Shown here in pieces: positions 43,000 through 54,023 of a DNA stretch of 64,000 nt (positions are counted from its first letter, which is position 1; every line of letters starts with the position of its first letter). The DNA comes from Nereocystis luetkeana. Its lineage: Eukaryota; Sar; Phaeophyceae; Laminariales; Laminariaceae. The stretch covers positions 1,550,001-1,614,000 of the forward strand of contig JARUPZ010000018.1 of the NCBI GenBank assembly GCA_031213475.1, read 5' to 3'. Position numbers and translations under genes: made by a program. The notes below the pieces were generated by a model that saw only the letters and a list, made by a program, of their open reading frames with translations, searched no databases and was not told the DNA's origin.

Positions 43000-45688
43000 C
43001 TGCTCATCATACTCTAGGCCATGGTCAACAAGATGGGCTCCGATACCTCGTGCAGCAGTAGTATCAGGCAGCCAGTCGCGATAACTCAGAAATGCCCGCC
43101 AGCCTCATGTATATAGCTAGCAGCCAGCAGCACCATCTCCCCGCAAGATATTACGTACTGGTACATAGCTTGTTTTTCGGGAAGGCATTCGGTCGACTCG
43201 TGCGCTGAAACAGACAGGTCATGCCGCCATAGGCCGTCCGGTACGCTCGCTCGCTTCTTTTTTTTCTTCTGCTCTCGTTTGCGGGTGCCTAACGTACCGT
43301 AACTGGCAAGCAGCCCGCAGGAAAAATGTATTTAGTCCCCCCCCTCAGTCTCGTGGTCAATGGTCAAATGACTAAGGCAAGCAACAAATGAGTACGCCCC
43401 CTCGCCCTCCCCGCCCCTCTCTCCCCCCTCTCTCCCCCCCCGCGCGCCCGCGCAGATCAACTTCATGCTACTCATCAGCCGACAAGGCAAGACCCGCCTG
43501 ACCAAGTGGTACCAAACCTACTCCGCCAAGGTGAGACAGGCGTTTTTGCTGACGCTATCAATAGACTCTTTTTCCCACGCTGCGACCGTGCAGCTGCGAT
43601 CGTGCACGAGCACGAGGGAGGGAATATTGTGGTTGTTGAATTTGGAGCGGAGCGAGTTGCTATTTCACGCCGCCTCCTCCTATAATGTAGAACATGATCA
43701 AGACAACTATGGTGCTGAGGATGAGGGCAGTAGTGGTGATGATGAAGACGAATTGTACGATATCAATGATGGTAACGATGATGATGACCATGTCAGTATT
43801 CCCTATTTGTGTTGTCTCGCCCAATCGTAGGAGAAAGCGCGCACGGTGCGGGAGATCACATCGACGGTCTTGGCGCGAGCCCCAAAGATGTGCAACTTCG
43901 TCGAGTGGCGCGATAAAAAGATCGTCTACAAGAGGTGAGCGGACGGATACGGGAAGGCGAGGGAGAGGGGGGTAACATGTATCGCAACCCAAGCGTCACG
44001 CTGTACCAGCTGCAGCTCCAGCTGCTGATGTTGTCGCTCGTGTAGCTGCTCGTGTGGTTGTTCATGTATAGTTGGCGAGCGCGACGTCGGTGCAGAGCCC
44101 ACGGCAGCCTGTGTGCACTTGCCGGCGTGGTGCCGCAGCTCCTTTCTGGTGACCCTGCTTCGCTTCTTCTTTGAGGGTGAGTCCAAACATCACCAAGAAG
44201 CCTGTTGAGCTTCGGTTGCAATATTTACACCGCATGAATGATGGGACAAGGTTCAAGACCTGGATAAGTCATGCTTTGTGTATAGCACGCAGCACACGCC
44301 GCACCTGGACCCACGCGACGCTCATGCGCGATCGCGCGCAGATGGAAATTTTGGCCACAGATGTACGCTGTGAATAATACATAACTAGAGAGCACGTAGC
44401 AATATATACAGTAGTACCTACTGTAGCTCTGCCTGGCTGTTCCTTGACCCCTTCCCGTATCGCGAGCTACTAACTGACTAGGTGGTATACTGCACCACGG
44501 GCCGTTCTCTGCGCCGCTCTCTGCTTTGGTCTTCGCGCCGTTCTCTCTCCCGTTCTGCACCCCGTTCTTTCTTGCGATCCGATGCGATCTCGTTGTTTTC
44601 CCCGTGCGGCGACGGCGGTGGGGTGGGGGGTGGATGGGGATTGGGCGTGAAAAAAATAAAACACACACAATAAAAACTAGGTACGCATCCCTGTTTTTCG
44701 TGGCGTGCATAGACCAGGACGACAATGAGCTCATCACCCTGGAGAAGATCCACCTGTTCGTGGAGGTGCTCGACCGTTACTTCGGCAACGTGTGCGAGTT
44801 GGACATCATCTTCAACTTCCACAAGGCGTACTACATCTTGGACGAGCTCTTCATCGGCGGGGAGCTCCAGGTCAGCCTCCCCACCCACCTCTCCCCTCCC
44901 CCCTGACGCATGCTACAATAGGGGTGCGCCTACTTTTTCTGGGGCTACTCACCTATATATCCGTTTTTGGACTGCAGTCCCGACTTGGGGATAAATTACT
45001 TGGAATATGAATGGTTTGTACCCAAAACGGGACTGCAGTCCCAAAAGGGTTATATAGGGAGGTATTTCCTTTGCCTCATACCCAAATTGACTTTTATTAA
45101 TAGAAGGGAAAAAAATATAAGGAATTCTTGGTTTATCTCACCCACAAACTGACTTTTGGGGGAAAACGAAAAGTACAGCCCGATGGTCTAAGGGCAGGTA
45201 CACAATCAATAACAGGAGAAACACAAACGGTGTTCCAACGAATAGGCATGCCTTTGTGGGGGGAGTTCCTCAGCCGAGGAGCCTCGGCAGCCATGAAGTG
45301 TTTCCTCTAAAAATGATACCCTTACCGTAGCACCCGTCCCCGGTCCACCCCCCCCAACCGGCCTCCGTCCTGGCTCCTGTTTTCCGTGGCGAAGATCGGC
45401 CAACCGAAGCTCCCTCTTGTGTCCTGTTTTTCCGTGGCGAGTTTTGCTTTTTTTCCCATCCGAGTACGCAGCAGCACTTTCCTCCATTTCTTTTAGGTAA
45501 ATGTATTCCTGCACATAAATCGTTTTTCGTTTTTGCCTTTTTTTCGTTATCCCCTCCCTGCGCCCGCCCGCCTCCAGGAAAGCTCGAAGAAAGAGGTGCT
45601 GCGAGTGTGCGCACAGATGGATGAGCTGATGGAGGAGGCCAAGGAAGAAGCCGCCAACGGCAGCCAGGGACCCTCCCGTCGGCGGTGA
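41883..45688 (+). CDS. AP1S: AP-1 complex subunit sigma, five exons
   Basis: Small (sigma) subunit of the AP-1 clathrin adaptor, which sorts cargo between trans-Golgi and endosomes as part of a heterotetramer with gamma, beta and mu chains. Five exons encode 160 residues plus TGA, the normal size (about 157-161). Diagnostic blocks: [19 protein letters not shown] at the N-terminus, [35 protein letters not shown], and [20 protein letters not shown] with the helix GGELQ. All introns are GT-AG and phases match at each junction. Exon 1 contributes only the ATG, just before GTGAGT; with exon 2 it gives MINFML, close to plant and protist orthologues. It faces the LRR gene tail to tail. Confidence 0.95.
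42964..42998. repeat. (GTT)n microsatellite
   Basis: About 11 GTT triplets in AP1S intron 1. Confidence 0.9.
43337..43450 (-). mobile_element. Repeat A2, reverse copy ending at AP1S exon 2
   Basis: CAGTCTCGTGGTCAATGGTC, AAATGACTAAGGCAAGCAAC and AAATGAGTACGCCCCC, then a tail of C/T runs that continues to the exon 2 acceptor. It reads in sense direction along the AP1S gene. Confidence 0.7.
43456..43530 (+). CDS. AP1S: AP1S exon 2
   Basis: 25 codons, [12 protein letters not shown] to TYSAK. Acceptor CGCGCAG|ATC behind a C/T-rich tract that is the tail of a repeat A2 copy; donor AAG|GTGAGA. Confidence 0.95.
43831..43934 (+). CDS. AP1S: AP1S exon 3
   Basis: 104 nt, [19 protein letters not shown] to IVYK plus two bases of an Arg codon. 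Acceptor ATCGTAG|GAG, donor AG|GTGAGC. Confidence 0.95.
44681..44870 (+). CDS. AP1S: AP1S exon 4
   Basis: 190 nt, [17 protein letters not shown] to FIGGELQ. Acceptor AACTAG|G, donor CAG|GTCAGC. Confidence 0.95.
44961..45052. mobile_element. MITE C copy in AP1S intron 4
   Basis: CCGTTTTTGGACTGCAGTCC on the left, GGACTGCAGTCCCAAAAGGG on the right, spacer TTACTTGGAATATGAA. One of the best-preserved copies. Confidence 0.85.
45578..45688 (+). CDS. AP1S: AP1S exon 5, stop
   Basis: [20 protein letters not shown] to SRRR and TGA at 45,686-45,688. Acceptor CTCCAG|GAA. Confidence 0.93.
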   Translation, partial: ESSKKEVLRVCAQMDELMEEAKEEAANGSQGPSRRR

Positions 45689-47483
45689 CCTACCGCTCCT
45701 CGCGGCGGCGGCGCTTCGGTTTTTGTCCTCCGGGGTCTTGTGTTGTGTTCGTGTTCTACCGTCATCATCATCATCATTGGAATTGTTTCACCTCTGCCAG
45801 TATGTCAGTCGGCCTATCCGTCGGTCGGTCGACCTGTCGGTCGGTCGACTTGTCGGTCGGTCTTTTTTTGTTGCTTCTCATTTTCTGATCGTGCCTGCCG
45901 TCTTGGCTCCGAGTCGCATCCCACCAAATTGCATCGTAGAGCATCCTCTGCGTGCCGGACAAGATGCTGCGTCATGTGTAGGACGCCACTATCCGTGAAG
46001 CAACAGAAACGGCTGAGACCTGTGCCTTGAAGCAACAAGAAAAGTGCTGGCTGCTGCTTCTGCCATTCACGGCAGTAATAGCTTCCTTCCCCCGCTCGTC
46101 GTAACCCGAACGCTGCTGGGGCGAGATGAGCACCCCACTTACCTCTGGCGGCCTGACGGAATTCTCGGCTGAAGTTTTTTTCGGACAGTTCCGCGGTAAG
46201 GGCAAGCAGACAGACACCTACCTTCGGCGTTGCTGATGCGTGAGACGGTGTGTTCGCACAATGAATTCGGGTTGAACTGCGGCGGTTCAAGACACGCATA
46301 GAAAGGACGCAGGGGAGAGATCGGAGGGGGCCGGGGGGGGGGGGGGGGGGGGGCTGTGTAGAGTCGTACTAGGACCTCTACAAACGCAAGACGATAAACC
46401 AGGAATATTTATCACGTTTTGTTTTGAAGTACGGACGGACGAGGTGCTGACTGGTGGACACTGCTGGCCCACGCCAACATATGTGAACGAACTGATGGGT
46501 TCCGAACTTCGAGCTGCGGTTACTACAGCACTGACGGCGGAAGAAGGAGGAGAGGGGGCTGCGGGTGTTTCCCCCTTCTCCTCTCGCCCCCTCCCCCGTG
46601 AAAGCGCGTTAATGCACCCGCAATTTAAGGCACAGCAAGTAGCATCCTGTCCTGTGCTCTAAAATAAGGCGGCTACTTGGTTCCAAGTCTCCAGCTCTCT
46701 TATTGTACTGCTGTATGTATGTGTTCGATGCGCGAATAAAAAAGTCAAGTGCAGCACTCACCGCTGTCTTGCGCCAATGGTCTACTGTTGAACCGCCGAA
46801 CTACAACGATGGAAAAAAAAATGAGAGGTAAATCCCGACACCACTACCCTAAATACAAATCTCGCTAAACTTGTGGAACCCAACTCCGGGGCAGCCTTGG
46901 CCATATGCGGAGAGCTGAAAAACGACCAACCCTGCTCCCTACCTCCGACCCTACCGCTATCATGATCGTACGAGGAAATAAACACGCCCGCGACCCCGCG
47001 ATAAAAGATGACTACAATATAAAAACGGGCACCAAGGCAACCATCTAAGATGCTACTACATATACCCTGTAGGAGATACCGCGATTCCAACCCCTTCACT
47101 GACCGCCCCCCAACACTTAAAACTGGTGTATCAAGGCTACGATAGAGCATCGACGCGCCCCAGAATGAACATTGTCGTATACAGCAGCTTTGAAGGCAAC
47201 CACGCGATGCACACTTACTTACGAAATCGCTTCGCCTTACCGTGCCCCCTCACACGAAGCGTAACCCCCTATCCCCGCTTTCCTGCCCGACTTAACAGCC
47301 ATAGGGCGTAACCAACAGTTGAAAAAACTTCACTTCTCTCTACACCGCTGCCCGATCGACAGTAGCAAGCATGTATACCGGGTAGAGCACAACCACAACA
47401 GCTGAACTTCTCTCGACAACAAATGCGCACAAGGAGCACATTAAAGGGAGACGGGAGAAGGAGCGCGCGGAGGGAGGTGGGGG
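45689..47483. other. Intergenic stretch between AP1S and the LRR gene
   Basis: The AP1S 3' UTR must start here; 45,800-45,868 is a GTCGGTCGGTC short-unit array. A 161-codon frame on the minus strand (45,814-46,299) partly reflects this array and shows no domain. A G run lies at about 46,335-46,355. Nothing else recognised. Confidence 0.5.
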
Positions 47484-47627
47484 GGGAGGCGGGGGGGGGG
47501 GGGGGGGTACTCGATAGGAGAGATGTACTCGATATCATGCATGGCCGTAGTCGTATGACCATAGACCCTCGCATCCCTACAATGCCGGGACGGAGCATGT
47601 AGGGTTTTCACCGACCAGGCAGACAGG
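47484..47627 (+). mobile_element. Repeat A, truncated copy
   Basis: G run, GTACTCGATAGGAGAGATG, CATGCATGGCCGTAGTCG, ACCGACCAGGCAGAC, then an abrupt end at CAGGCCATTGG. Confidence 0.85.
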
Positions 47628-47802
47628 CCATTGGGCGGTTGGGCATTGCGACGCAACCCGGCAGCTGCCGCTCTGCCTGCCCCCTTTCCAGATGTATCAC
47701 GCTGTCGAGGATGCCGTCGAGTCCAGGTCCTCGCGGCTCCCCCTCTCGAGGTCTGCGACAACCAAGACGAGGCCGGAAAACGAAGACGGCGGGACGACGA
47801 TT

Positions 47803-48363
47803 TCAATAACGTCGACCGCCTCCTCGTCGAGACCTCCCTCCTCCGGGATCTCCAAACCCTCTACCAAAGTCTCCTCCCCGCTCCCCATACCATCCCAACC
47901 TCCCTCTTCCCCCTCCTCCCTTTCCTTCTGCTCCTGCTCCTCCCCTGCGAACACCGACCGACTCCAACCCTCCCGTCCTCCTCTTGCCAAAGCACCATGT
48001 TCTCCGAAAGCTCCCCCGGCGTCTGCCACCACCTGGTCCTCCTCTTCCTCCTCGTCCTCTCCGTAGGTATTGAACACGACCTTTTCCCCCTCCCCCCCCC
48101 CCCTCCCTTCCCTCCTCCCCCCCCTTCTCCTCCTCCCCCCCCCCCTCCCCTATCTCCTCCGGGAGCCCGCCACGACTACCACCACTGCCCCGCCTCGCCG
48201 CCCCCCCGTTCCCTTCCCTCTCGACCTCCCACTCCAGCTCCGACTCGAGCTCCGACAAGCGGAAATCCTTGCGGCTTTCCGTTCCGCGGAAACCACTGCC
48301 ACGGCCACCGCCACCGCGCCCACCACGTCCGGCGCCGCCACCACCGCCACCTCGCCTGCCGCG

Positions 48364-48405
<42 letters not shown>

Positions 48406-48677
48406 GTCCATCAGCATCCGTGCCTCATCCTCGTGTAAACGCCCGCCTCCTTCCTCTAAAGAACCCAGCGAGGCGACGGCATTGCCGCCGCCGCCACCAC
48501 CACCACCACCGCCACCACCCAGACGGCTGCCGCGGGCATCACCGTCGGCCTTGTGGGGGTCGGCGAAAGCGGCGTCGGGATTCTGGCGCCACATCTCTCG
48601 GAGGCAGGCCTCTACTTGGGCCGCGACCTCGTCTCTGTCGCCGTTTCCGCCGTCGTCGTCGTTGCCGTCGAAGCGGG
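47803..48677 (-). CDS. Terminal exon of the Gly-rich C-terminal part (LRR gene model)
   Basis: Acceptor CCTCAG|CC supplies the two bases needed by the upstream exon's phase. The frame then reads RFDGNDDDGGNGDRDEVAA and CLREMWRQNPDAAFADPHKA, passes two poly-Gly stretches, continues FRGTESRKDFRLSELESE, turns Gly/Arg-rich, and stops at 47,803-47,805. An alternative frame offset by one base, reached after long G runs, reads EGEKVVFNTYGEDEEEEED and ends at 47,697. Which end is right depends on the true G-run length. Disordered; no domain recognised. Confidence 0.45.
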
Positions 48678-49054
48678 CTGAGGTTGATCAACAAAAGGCA
48701 CCGGGGTTGAAGGGAGAGGGGTGCAGCAACGGAGGGAGGAGAGAATCAGTGCAGGAGCGGAAGAAGGAGAAAAAAAGGAGTGTAAGGGATTGGGAAAAAA
48801 GGCAAAGGGGGGAGGTGAAGCAACGGAAGAAGGATAAAGGGTAGGAGCGGGGGCGCGAGTTGGGGGGTGGAGTGGGGGTGTGGGGGGTGTGCGTGTCGTG
48901 CGACAGCAAAATCTTGAAAGCGCCTGCACACCTTTCTCCACCCTCTCTCCTGCGGAGGGATAAACCCAACACGCCTCCCAAATGGAAATGTGCACACAGA
49001 AAGGGAAAGCGCTGAAGGCGATGACCGTGACCTGTCCGATGTGTGCCTCTGTAC

Positions 49055-49178
49055 CTTGGTTCTCTCTTTCCGAGGAGTCGTTGACACCGACCGGGACCCC
49101 CTCCTGCCTCTGCTCGGAACCGTCGCGGTTTGCCAGGTGCTCGGACCCTTCGATTCTGTCCTCAAGCCTCCACATGTC
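49055..49178 (-). CDS. Short exon of the Gly-rich C-terminal part
   Basis: 124 nt: acceptor GATCAG|GAC, reading DMWRLEDRIEGSEHLANRDG to DSSERENQ, donor AAG|GTACAG. It ends in phase 1, and the next candidate exon at 48,677 starts with exactly the two bases required, which is the main support for both. Hydrophilic, no domain. Confidence 0.4.
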
Positions 49179-49864
49179 CTGATCACAGTGGGCGTAAAAG
49201 AGCAAGAGCAAGCGAGCAGCGGCGAGCAGCAACACTTACAATTTACAGTAGAACAGCTTCGACCAAATGGTTGATAGGTAGTCCGCACTATATGACCCTG
49301 TAGTACATATTCGTTCCGATAGTTTTCCCGGGCGGTCGGGGTTAGGGTAACAAAAATGGTTGATCGCAGTCCTCATTAAACGTTCTCTGTATCTTAATTT
49401 CCGAGAAATTTCCCACCGGCGGTCGGGGTTAGAGTTAGCGCACAAAATGGTTGATAATCCACGCTACAAAAAAACATTCGTTCAACATATATATTATTTC
49501 CTTCCGAACCAAAAAAAAACAGTGCAATCGTAGCTTGCGTTCAAAACGGTTGATCATCTATGTATGTATATAGTCCTCACTATCTCTTCATTATACCTTC
49601 TATTCCGAGAATTTTCCTAAGCGGTCGGGGATAGGTTCAAAAGTCAAGCAGATAAATTCAACCATAATAGTTGTCTGTACAGCCCTCGTGCCGACCGTGA
49701 AGGGAAGTGAGCGCTGGGAAGCGGCTCGTTTCCTTGGCACCTCCTGCACACGGTCCTCCTGCATACACAAGGTCCCTTCAAAAAGTACGGTCAGGGTGCT
49801 GGCACAGAAAAACATACTAACGAAAAATACGGTCTGGGTGATGGTACAGAATAACATGCCTGTG

Positions 49865-50394
49865 TGGGGGGAGGGGGGGGGTGTACTCGATAGGAGATAT
49901 GTACTCGATCTCCATGCATGGCCGTAGTCGTATGACCATAGACCCTCGCATCCCTACAATGCCGGGACGGAGCATCTCGGGTTTTCACCGACCAGGCAGA
50001 CGTTGCTTACACCAAGCGCGGAGCGCCGTGAGGTGTCTGGCGAGTCGCATGAAGGGTGAGCTGCATCCTACTAAGAACCGCTTGTGAGGCGGACTTGCAT
50101 ATGGATGACAGCTTCAATGAGTTGATGTAATTTCCGGTGTAGGCATTTCCAGAGACAGCTATGGGAGTACTATGTAACTGCCTCTTGGGAGCCTTACCAA
50201 AACACTACGTGATACGATCATTCCCACTTGTGCGGAGTAAAGGTTGTTCACCTCGCACAAACGATCTAACTCGACAACCAGCTGTGACCGACCGCCACAA
50301 AAAAAAAGCGGTACGCTGGTTGTCTAGCTCACGTAGTGGGCGGCATGTTTTACAGCGTCGTTGCCAACCGACGGCAGCCCAACCTATATATAAT
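49865..50394 (+). mobile_element. Repeat A, full-length copy
   Basis: G run, GTACTCGATAGGAGATATG, every internal block of the 521-bp unit, and the end CCCAACCTATATATAAT. About 530 bp, with few differences from the 15.9 kb unit. In an intron of the LRR gene model. Confidence 0.9.
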
Positions 50395-50843
50395 GGGGGG
50401 GGGGGGGGAGGGGGAGGGGGGACTGCCAGCATTGAATTACGGATGGGTTCATGTGACAGAGGTGTCGGCAGGAGAAAAGCAGGCTTTACCCTGTCAGGAC
50501 TCAGGAATAGCTATACTTGCAAGGGGGTGAATCCGAAAAATGACAAAAATACGGCATCGGCCACGCGGAGAAGCAGGCTCCCTCTCGCTCTGCTGGGATT
50601 TCGTCACAAAAGGTTGCCAAGGAAAAAAAACTGCAAAGAGCTACGTATGTAGTTTGTTGTTCATCACACGCGCAGTAACACGCATATACTCGTATATACT
50701 CGTCCTGCTTGCTGTGCGCCCAAACCAAGTGCTTTGATAAGACCGGACTGGTCATTGTGTTGGTCATTATATCACACCCGAGTCCCGCAAGTTACTCCGT
50801 TGGTCGCATGCCTGGAGTCCCGAAAGGATTAACCACTTCGCCC

Positions 50844-50932
50844 TATAGGACCGCAGTCCCGTTTTGGGGACAAACTACATGGAATTTCAGTACTTTGCCC
50901 CCGAAACGGGACTGCAGTCCTAAAAGGGTTGA
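50844..50932. mobile_element. MITE C copy
   Basis: TAGGACCGCAGTCCCGTTTTGG at the left; CCCGAAACGGGACTGCAGTCC at the right. Confidence 0.85.
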
Positions 50933-51003
50933 TAACTGTACCTACTTTTTTTTAGACAAACTGCTGGATTTAGTGCGGGATAACGTTCGAAAAAGAGAAA
51001 GAC

Positions 51004-51093
51004 CCTATTAGGACCGCAGTCCCGTTTTGGGGACAAATTACTTAGAATTTGAGCGATCTGTCCCCGAAACGGGACTACGGTTCTAAAGGGGGT
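51004..51093. mobile_element. MITE C copy
   Basis: TAGGACCGCAGTCCCGTTTTGG; spacer TTACTTAGAATTTGAG; right arm CCCGAAACGGGACTACGGTTC. 70 bp from the previous copy. Confidence 0.85.
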
Positions 51094-51543
51094 AAGTGAA
51101 GCTTGTGAGCTGCCGGTGCCGAGAAAAAAGAAACATTTCCCGCGAAGTTTCCGTCACTGCAGGAAATCAAAGTCTTGTTCACGTTGTACAGCAGTACATA
51201 CATCTCCTAGGGACCGATCGGCGGAAGACAAGGCGCGCCGTGAACTCTTTTCCTCCTCCTTGCCCGGTGCGTCGCATCGTCCCCGAACCACCACGCACTC
51301 AGCAGCTGAGGGTCGTGAGATGAAGCAGCACGTACCAAAATCCCAACACGGACAAAAAAATTGGCACTAGCAAAAAAAAAATAACAACGCCAACACCACC
51401 CACAGCATCAGAACCATCACCAGCCCTACCGCCACCTACCACCACCACCGAAATGTTCATTGAAAGATCGGTCGATGCAATTCGTTTCTCTCATAACCCA
51501 GGGGAGGCAACCAACTCGAAACCCACAAACCACCTCAGCGCAC

Positions 51544-52731
51544 CTTACAAACGTCCACGACCGCCTTCTCAAGCGACGCCAGCATCTCCACCACCCTCCC
51601 CGTCCGCGCATCTTCCTGGACGCCATTGCCAGCCCCCTCGTGGAAACCCCTCCCCCCCGCCCGCCGAGCACCAAACTCGGGACTGTCACATCCCTCGTCG
51701 TCCAAAACATCCCACGTGATGTCTCGCCCCGCGCGTCCGAGAGGACGGCCGCACGTCGACTGCTCCGCACCAAAACCGACGCCTCTCACCCTCCCAGGTT
51801 CACCCCCATTCCCGCCTGCGCCCCCGCCGCGTCGTGGTCTTGGAGCTGATCCCGCGCCCGCGCCGCGTCTGCTGGGCTTCCTTCCAACCCTGTTGCCGCC
51901 TCTCACGTTCTTTCCGGTCTCCTTGGCCACCAGGTTTCTCGCGGCTGCGTGTGTCCCCCCGCAGCCTCCTTCCCCCCCCCCCGCAACGCGGCCTCTTCTC
52001 ACCCTCGCACGGCTATGCGCAGTTCTCGCACCCCCCGAAGCACCATCGGATTTTCTGGCCTGACCTGTCCCTGCACTGTCGCCGTCGCCGCCGCCATTGC
52101 CACCGCGCCCGCTGCCACCGCCACTACCGCCTCCGAACCCGTAAGGTTTAGCGTTGTCCAGGTGCGTGCTGGCCCACGCTTGAGCCCTTGCCCGCGCCCC
52201 GCCGACTCGAGGTCCCGCGCCCCACGGGGCCCTACCACCCACAGCTTGCTCGCCCCCCGCCGCGGTGCCGCCAGGCGTCCTCAGCTGCGGACGTCCGCGA
52301 ACCCCCCTCCCCGGCGGTCCCGACGACTTGCTCCTCTTGGCCACTCGGCCGCCGCCGCCGGAAGCGGGGCAAGCCATCGAGCGTGCGGAGACAGACCGGG
52401 TGCGGGCGCGGGCGTGCGTGCGGGCGTAGCCTAAGGCGCGGCTGCTGGTTTGGTCTCCCCGCTCGTCCCCCGAGGCCGGTGCTGCTACCACGTCCGAGCG
52501 AGTCCGAGCGCGCGATTGCCTCCCCCCCCTTCCCGTCGCCGCCGCCGCCGCCTTGTCGGAGACCTCGGGTGGGGTATCGGCGGTAGCCTCAGCTTCCGCT
52601 CCCGCCGCCGCCGCCGCCGCCGCCACGGCGCCGATGCCGAAGGCGAAGCCACCGGACGGCACAGGGCGGGGTGCGTATCCCGCCCACGGACGGAACTCGC
52701 GCACCATTTCCTCCTTGCTTTCGAAAGTTGT
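51544..52731 (-). CDS. Large low-complexity exon (LRR gene model)
   Basis: Acceptor CCCCTAAG|ACA after about 60 pyrimidine-rich bases, donor TGTAAG|GTGCGC. The length of 1,188 nt is divisible by three and both ends are in phase 0. It reads TTFESKEEMVREFRPWAGYA, then an Ala run and long Gly/Arg/Ala-rich sequence, and closes with RDITWDVLDDEGCDSPEF and LASLEKAVVDVCK, which look like ordered protein. The frame is open upstream to an ATG at 52,869, so this could instead be the first exon of a separate gene. Family unknown. Confidence 0.45.
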
Positions 52732-53029
52732 CTTAGGGGAGGATGGGCGGGACGGGGCGGGTGGGCGCGCGGGGGGAGCGACCGGGGGAACGGCCCGTCG
52801 CAAAGCATGAGAGCGTTTGATTATAAGCAAGGCGGGCGAGGGGGGGGGGGGGTGTCGGACGTAACTCATGAGAGCGTTCGATCACGTAACGTTCTTAGGC
52901 GAAGATTAGGGACGCCACAAGCGACAATCAGAGCGCCGAAATGTGCGTCCGGCTGTGAATGAAGCCAAGGGATACCTGGTACGTAATAATCGTGATTCTG
53001 AAAGCGCAGATGCGGGGGGAGGGGGGGGG

Positions 53030-53342
53030 GGGCGCGCAGAAGCGGAGGGAGGGCGGGCGGGGGGTACTCATTTGTTCCTCGCCTTAGCCATTTGACCATT
53101 GACCACGCATCCCTTTCGAGACGAGGGGGGTGTACTCATTACCATGCATGGCCGTAGTCGTATGACCATAGACCCTCGCATCCCTACAATGCCAAGACGG
53201 AGCACGTCGGGTTTTCACCGACCAGGCAGACGGGGGGGGGGGGCACTCGATATGATGCATGGCCGTAGTCGTATGACCATAGACCCTCGCATCCCCAAAT
53301 GCCGCGACGGAGCATGTCGGGTTTTCACCGACCAGGCAGACG
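53030..53342 (+). mobile_element. Repeat A2 and two repeat A heads in a row
   Basis: An A2 head (CTCATTTGTTCCTCGCC, TTTGACCATTGACCACGC) is followed by two repeat A heads of about 108 bp each (53,126-53,233 and 53,234-53,342). Each runs from a G run to ACCGACCAGGCAGACGG, with the next G run directly attached. Confidence 0.8.
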
Positions 53343-53857
53343 GAGGGGGGGGGTGTACTCGATATCACGCATGGTCGTAGTCGTATGACCATAGACCCTC
53401 GCATCCCTAGATGCCGGGAACGGAGCACGTCGGGTTTCCACCGGCCAGACGTTCCCTGCACCGAGCGCGAAGCACCGTGAGGTGTTCGTCGAGTCGCACG
53501 AAGGGTGAGCTACATCCTGCTAAAAAATACTCGTGAGTCGGACTTGCACATGGATGACAGTTTCAATGAGGTAATTTATTTTCCGATGTGGCCAGTAACA
53601 GAGACAGAAAACTGGGGTACTATGTAACTGCCTCGTAGGTGCCTTACCATAACCACGTGGTACGATCCTACCCTTCACGCGGAGTAAAGGTCTTCCACCC
53701 CGCACAAATGATCTATAACTCGATCGCCAGCTGTGACCGACCGCCAAAAATAATAATAAATAATACCAGGTAAACGGTACCCTGGTTGTCTATCTCACGT
53801 AGTGAGAAGCATGTTTTACAGTGCCGTTGCCAACCGACGCCAGCCCAACCTATTTAA
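53343..53857 (+). mobile_element. Repeat A, full-length copy with a TACCAGG insertion
   Basis: G run, GTGTACTCGATATCACGC through to GTTGCCAACCGACGCCAGCC and CAACCTATTTAATAC. Relative to the 15.8, 16.3 and 50.3 kb units it carries an extra TACCAGG before AACGGTACCCTGG at 53,764-53,772. Confidence 0.88.
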
Positions 53858-53910
53858 TACGAGTATATAGAGGGGGGGGGAGGGGGGGGAGGCGCGCAGA
53901 AGCAGAGGGA

Positions 53911-54023
53911 GGGGAGGGGGTCTACTCAATATCATGCATTGCGGTAGTCGTATGACCATAGACCCTCGCATCCCTACAATGCCGGGACGGAGCACGTGGG
54001 GTTTTCACCGACCAGGCAGACAT
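53911..54023 (+). mobile_element. Repeat A, head copy
   Basis: G run, CTACTCAATATCATGCATTG, TATGACCATAGACCCTCGC, ACCGACCAGGCAGACATGG. Confidence 0.85.

Noticed and set aside
47697-48080. FNTYGE followed by DVIEI as a SET-domain methyltransferase (SETD6/RKM4-like)
   Set aside because: Only one short motif fits. The conserved NHxxxPN and the YGF block are absent, the frame is offset from the spliced one, and the region is low complexity.
48482-48900. Proline-rich plus-strand ORFs
   Set aside because: Complement of poly-Gly coding sequence and G runs; no independent support.
52485-52962. Overlapping plus-strand Arg/Pro-rich ORFs
   Set aside because: Shadows of the Gly/Ala-rich minus-strand exon.
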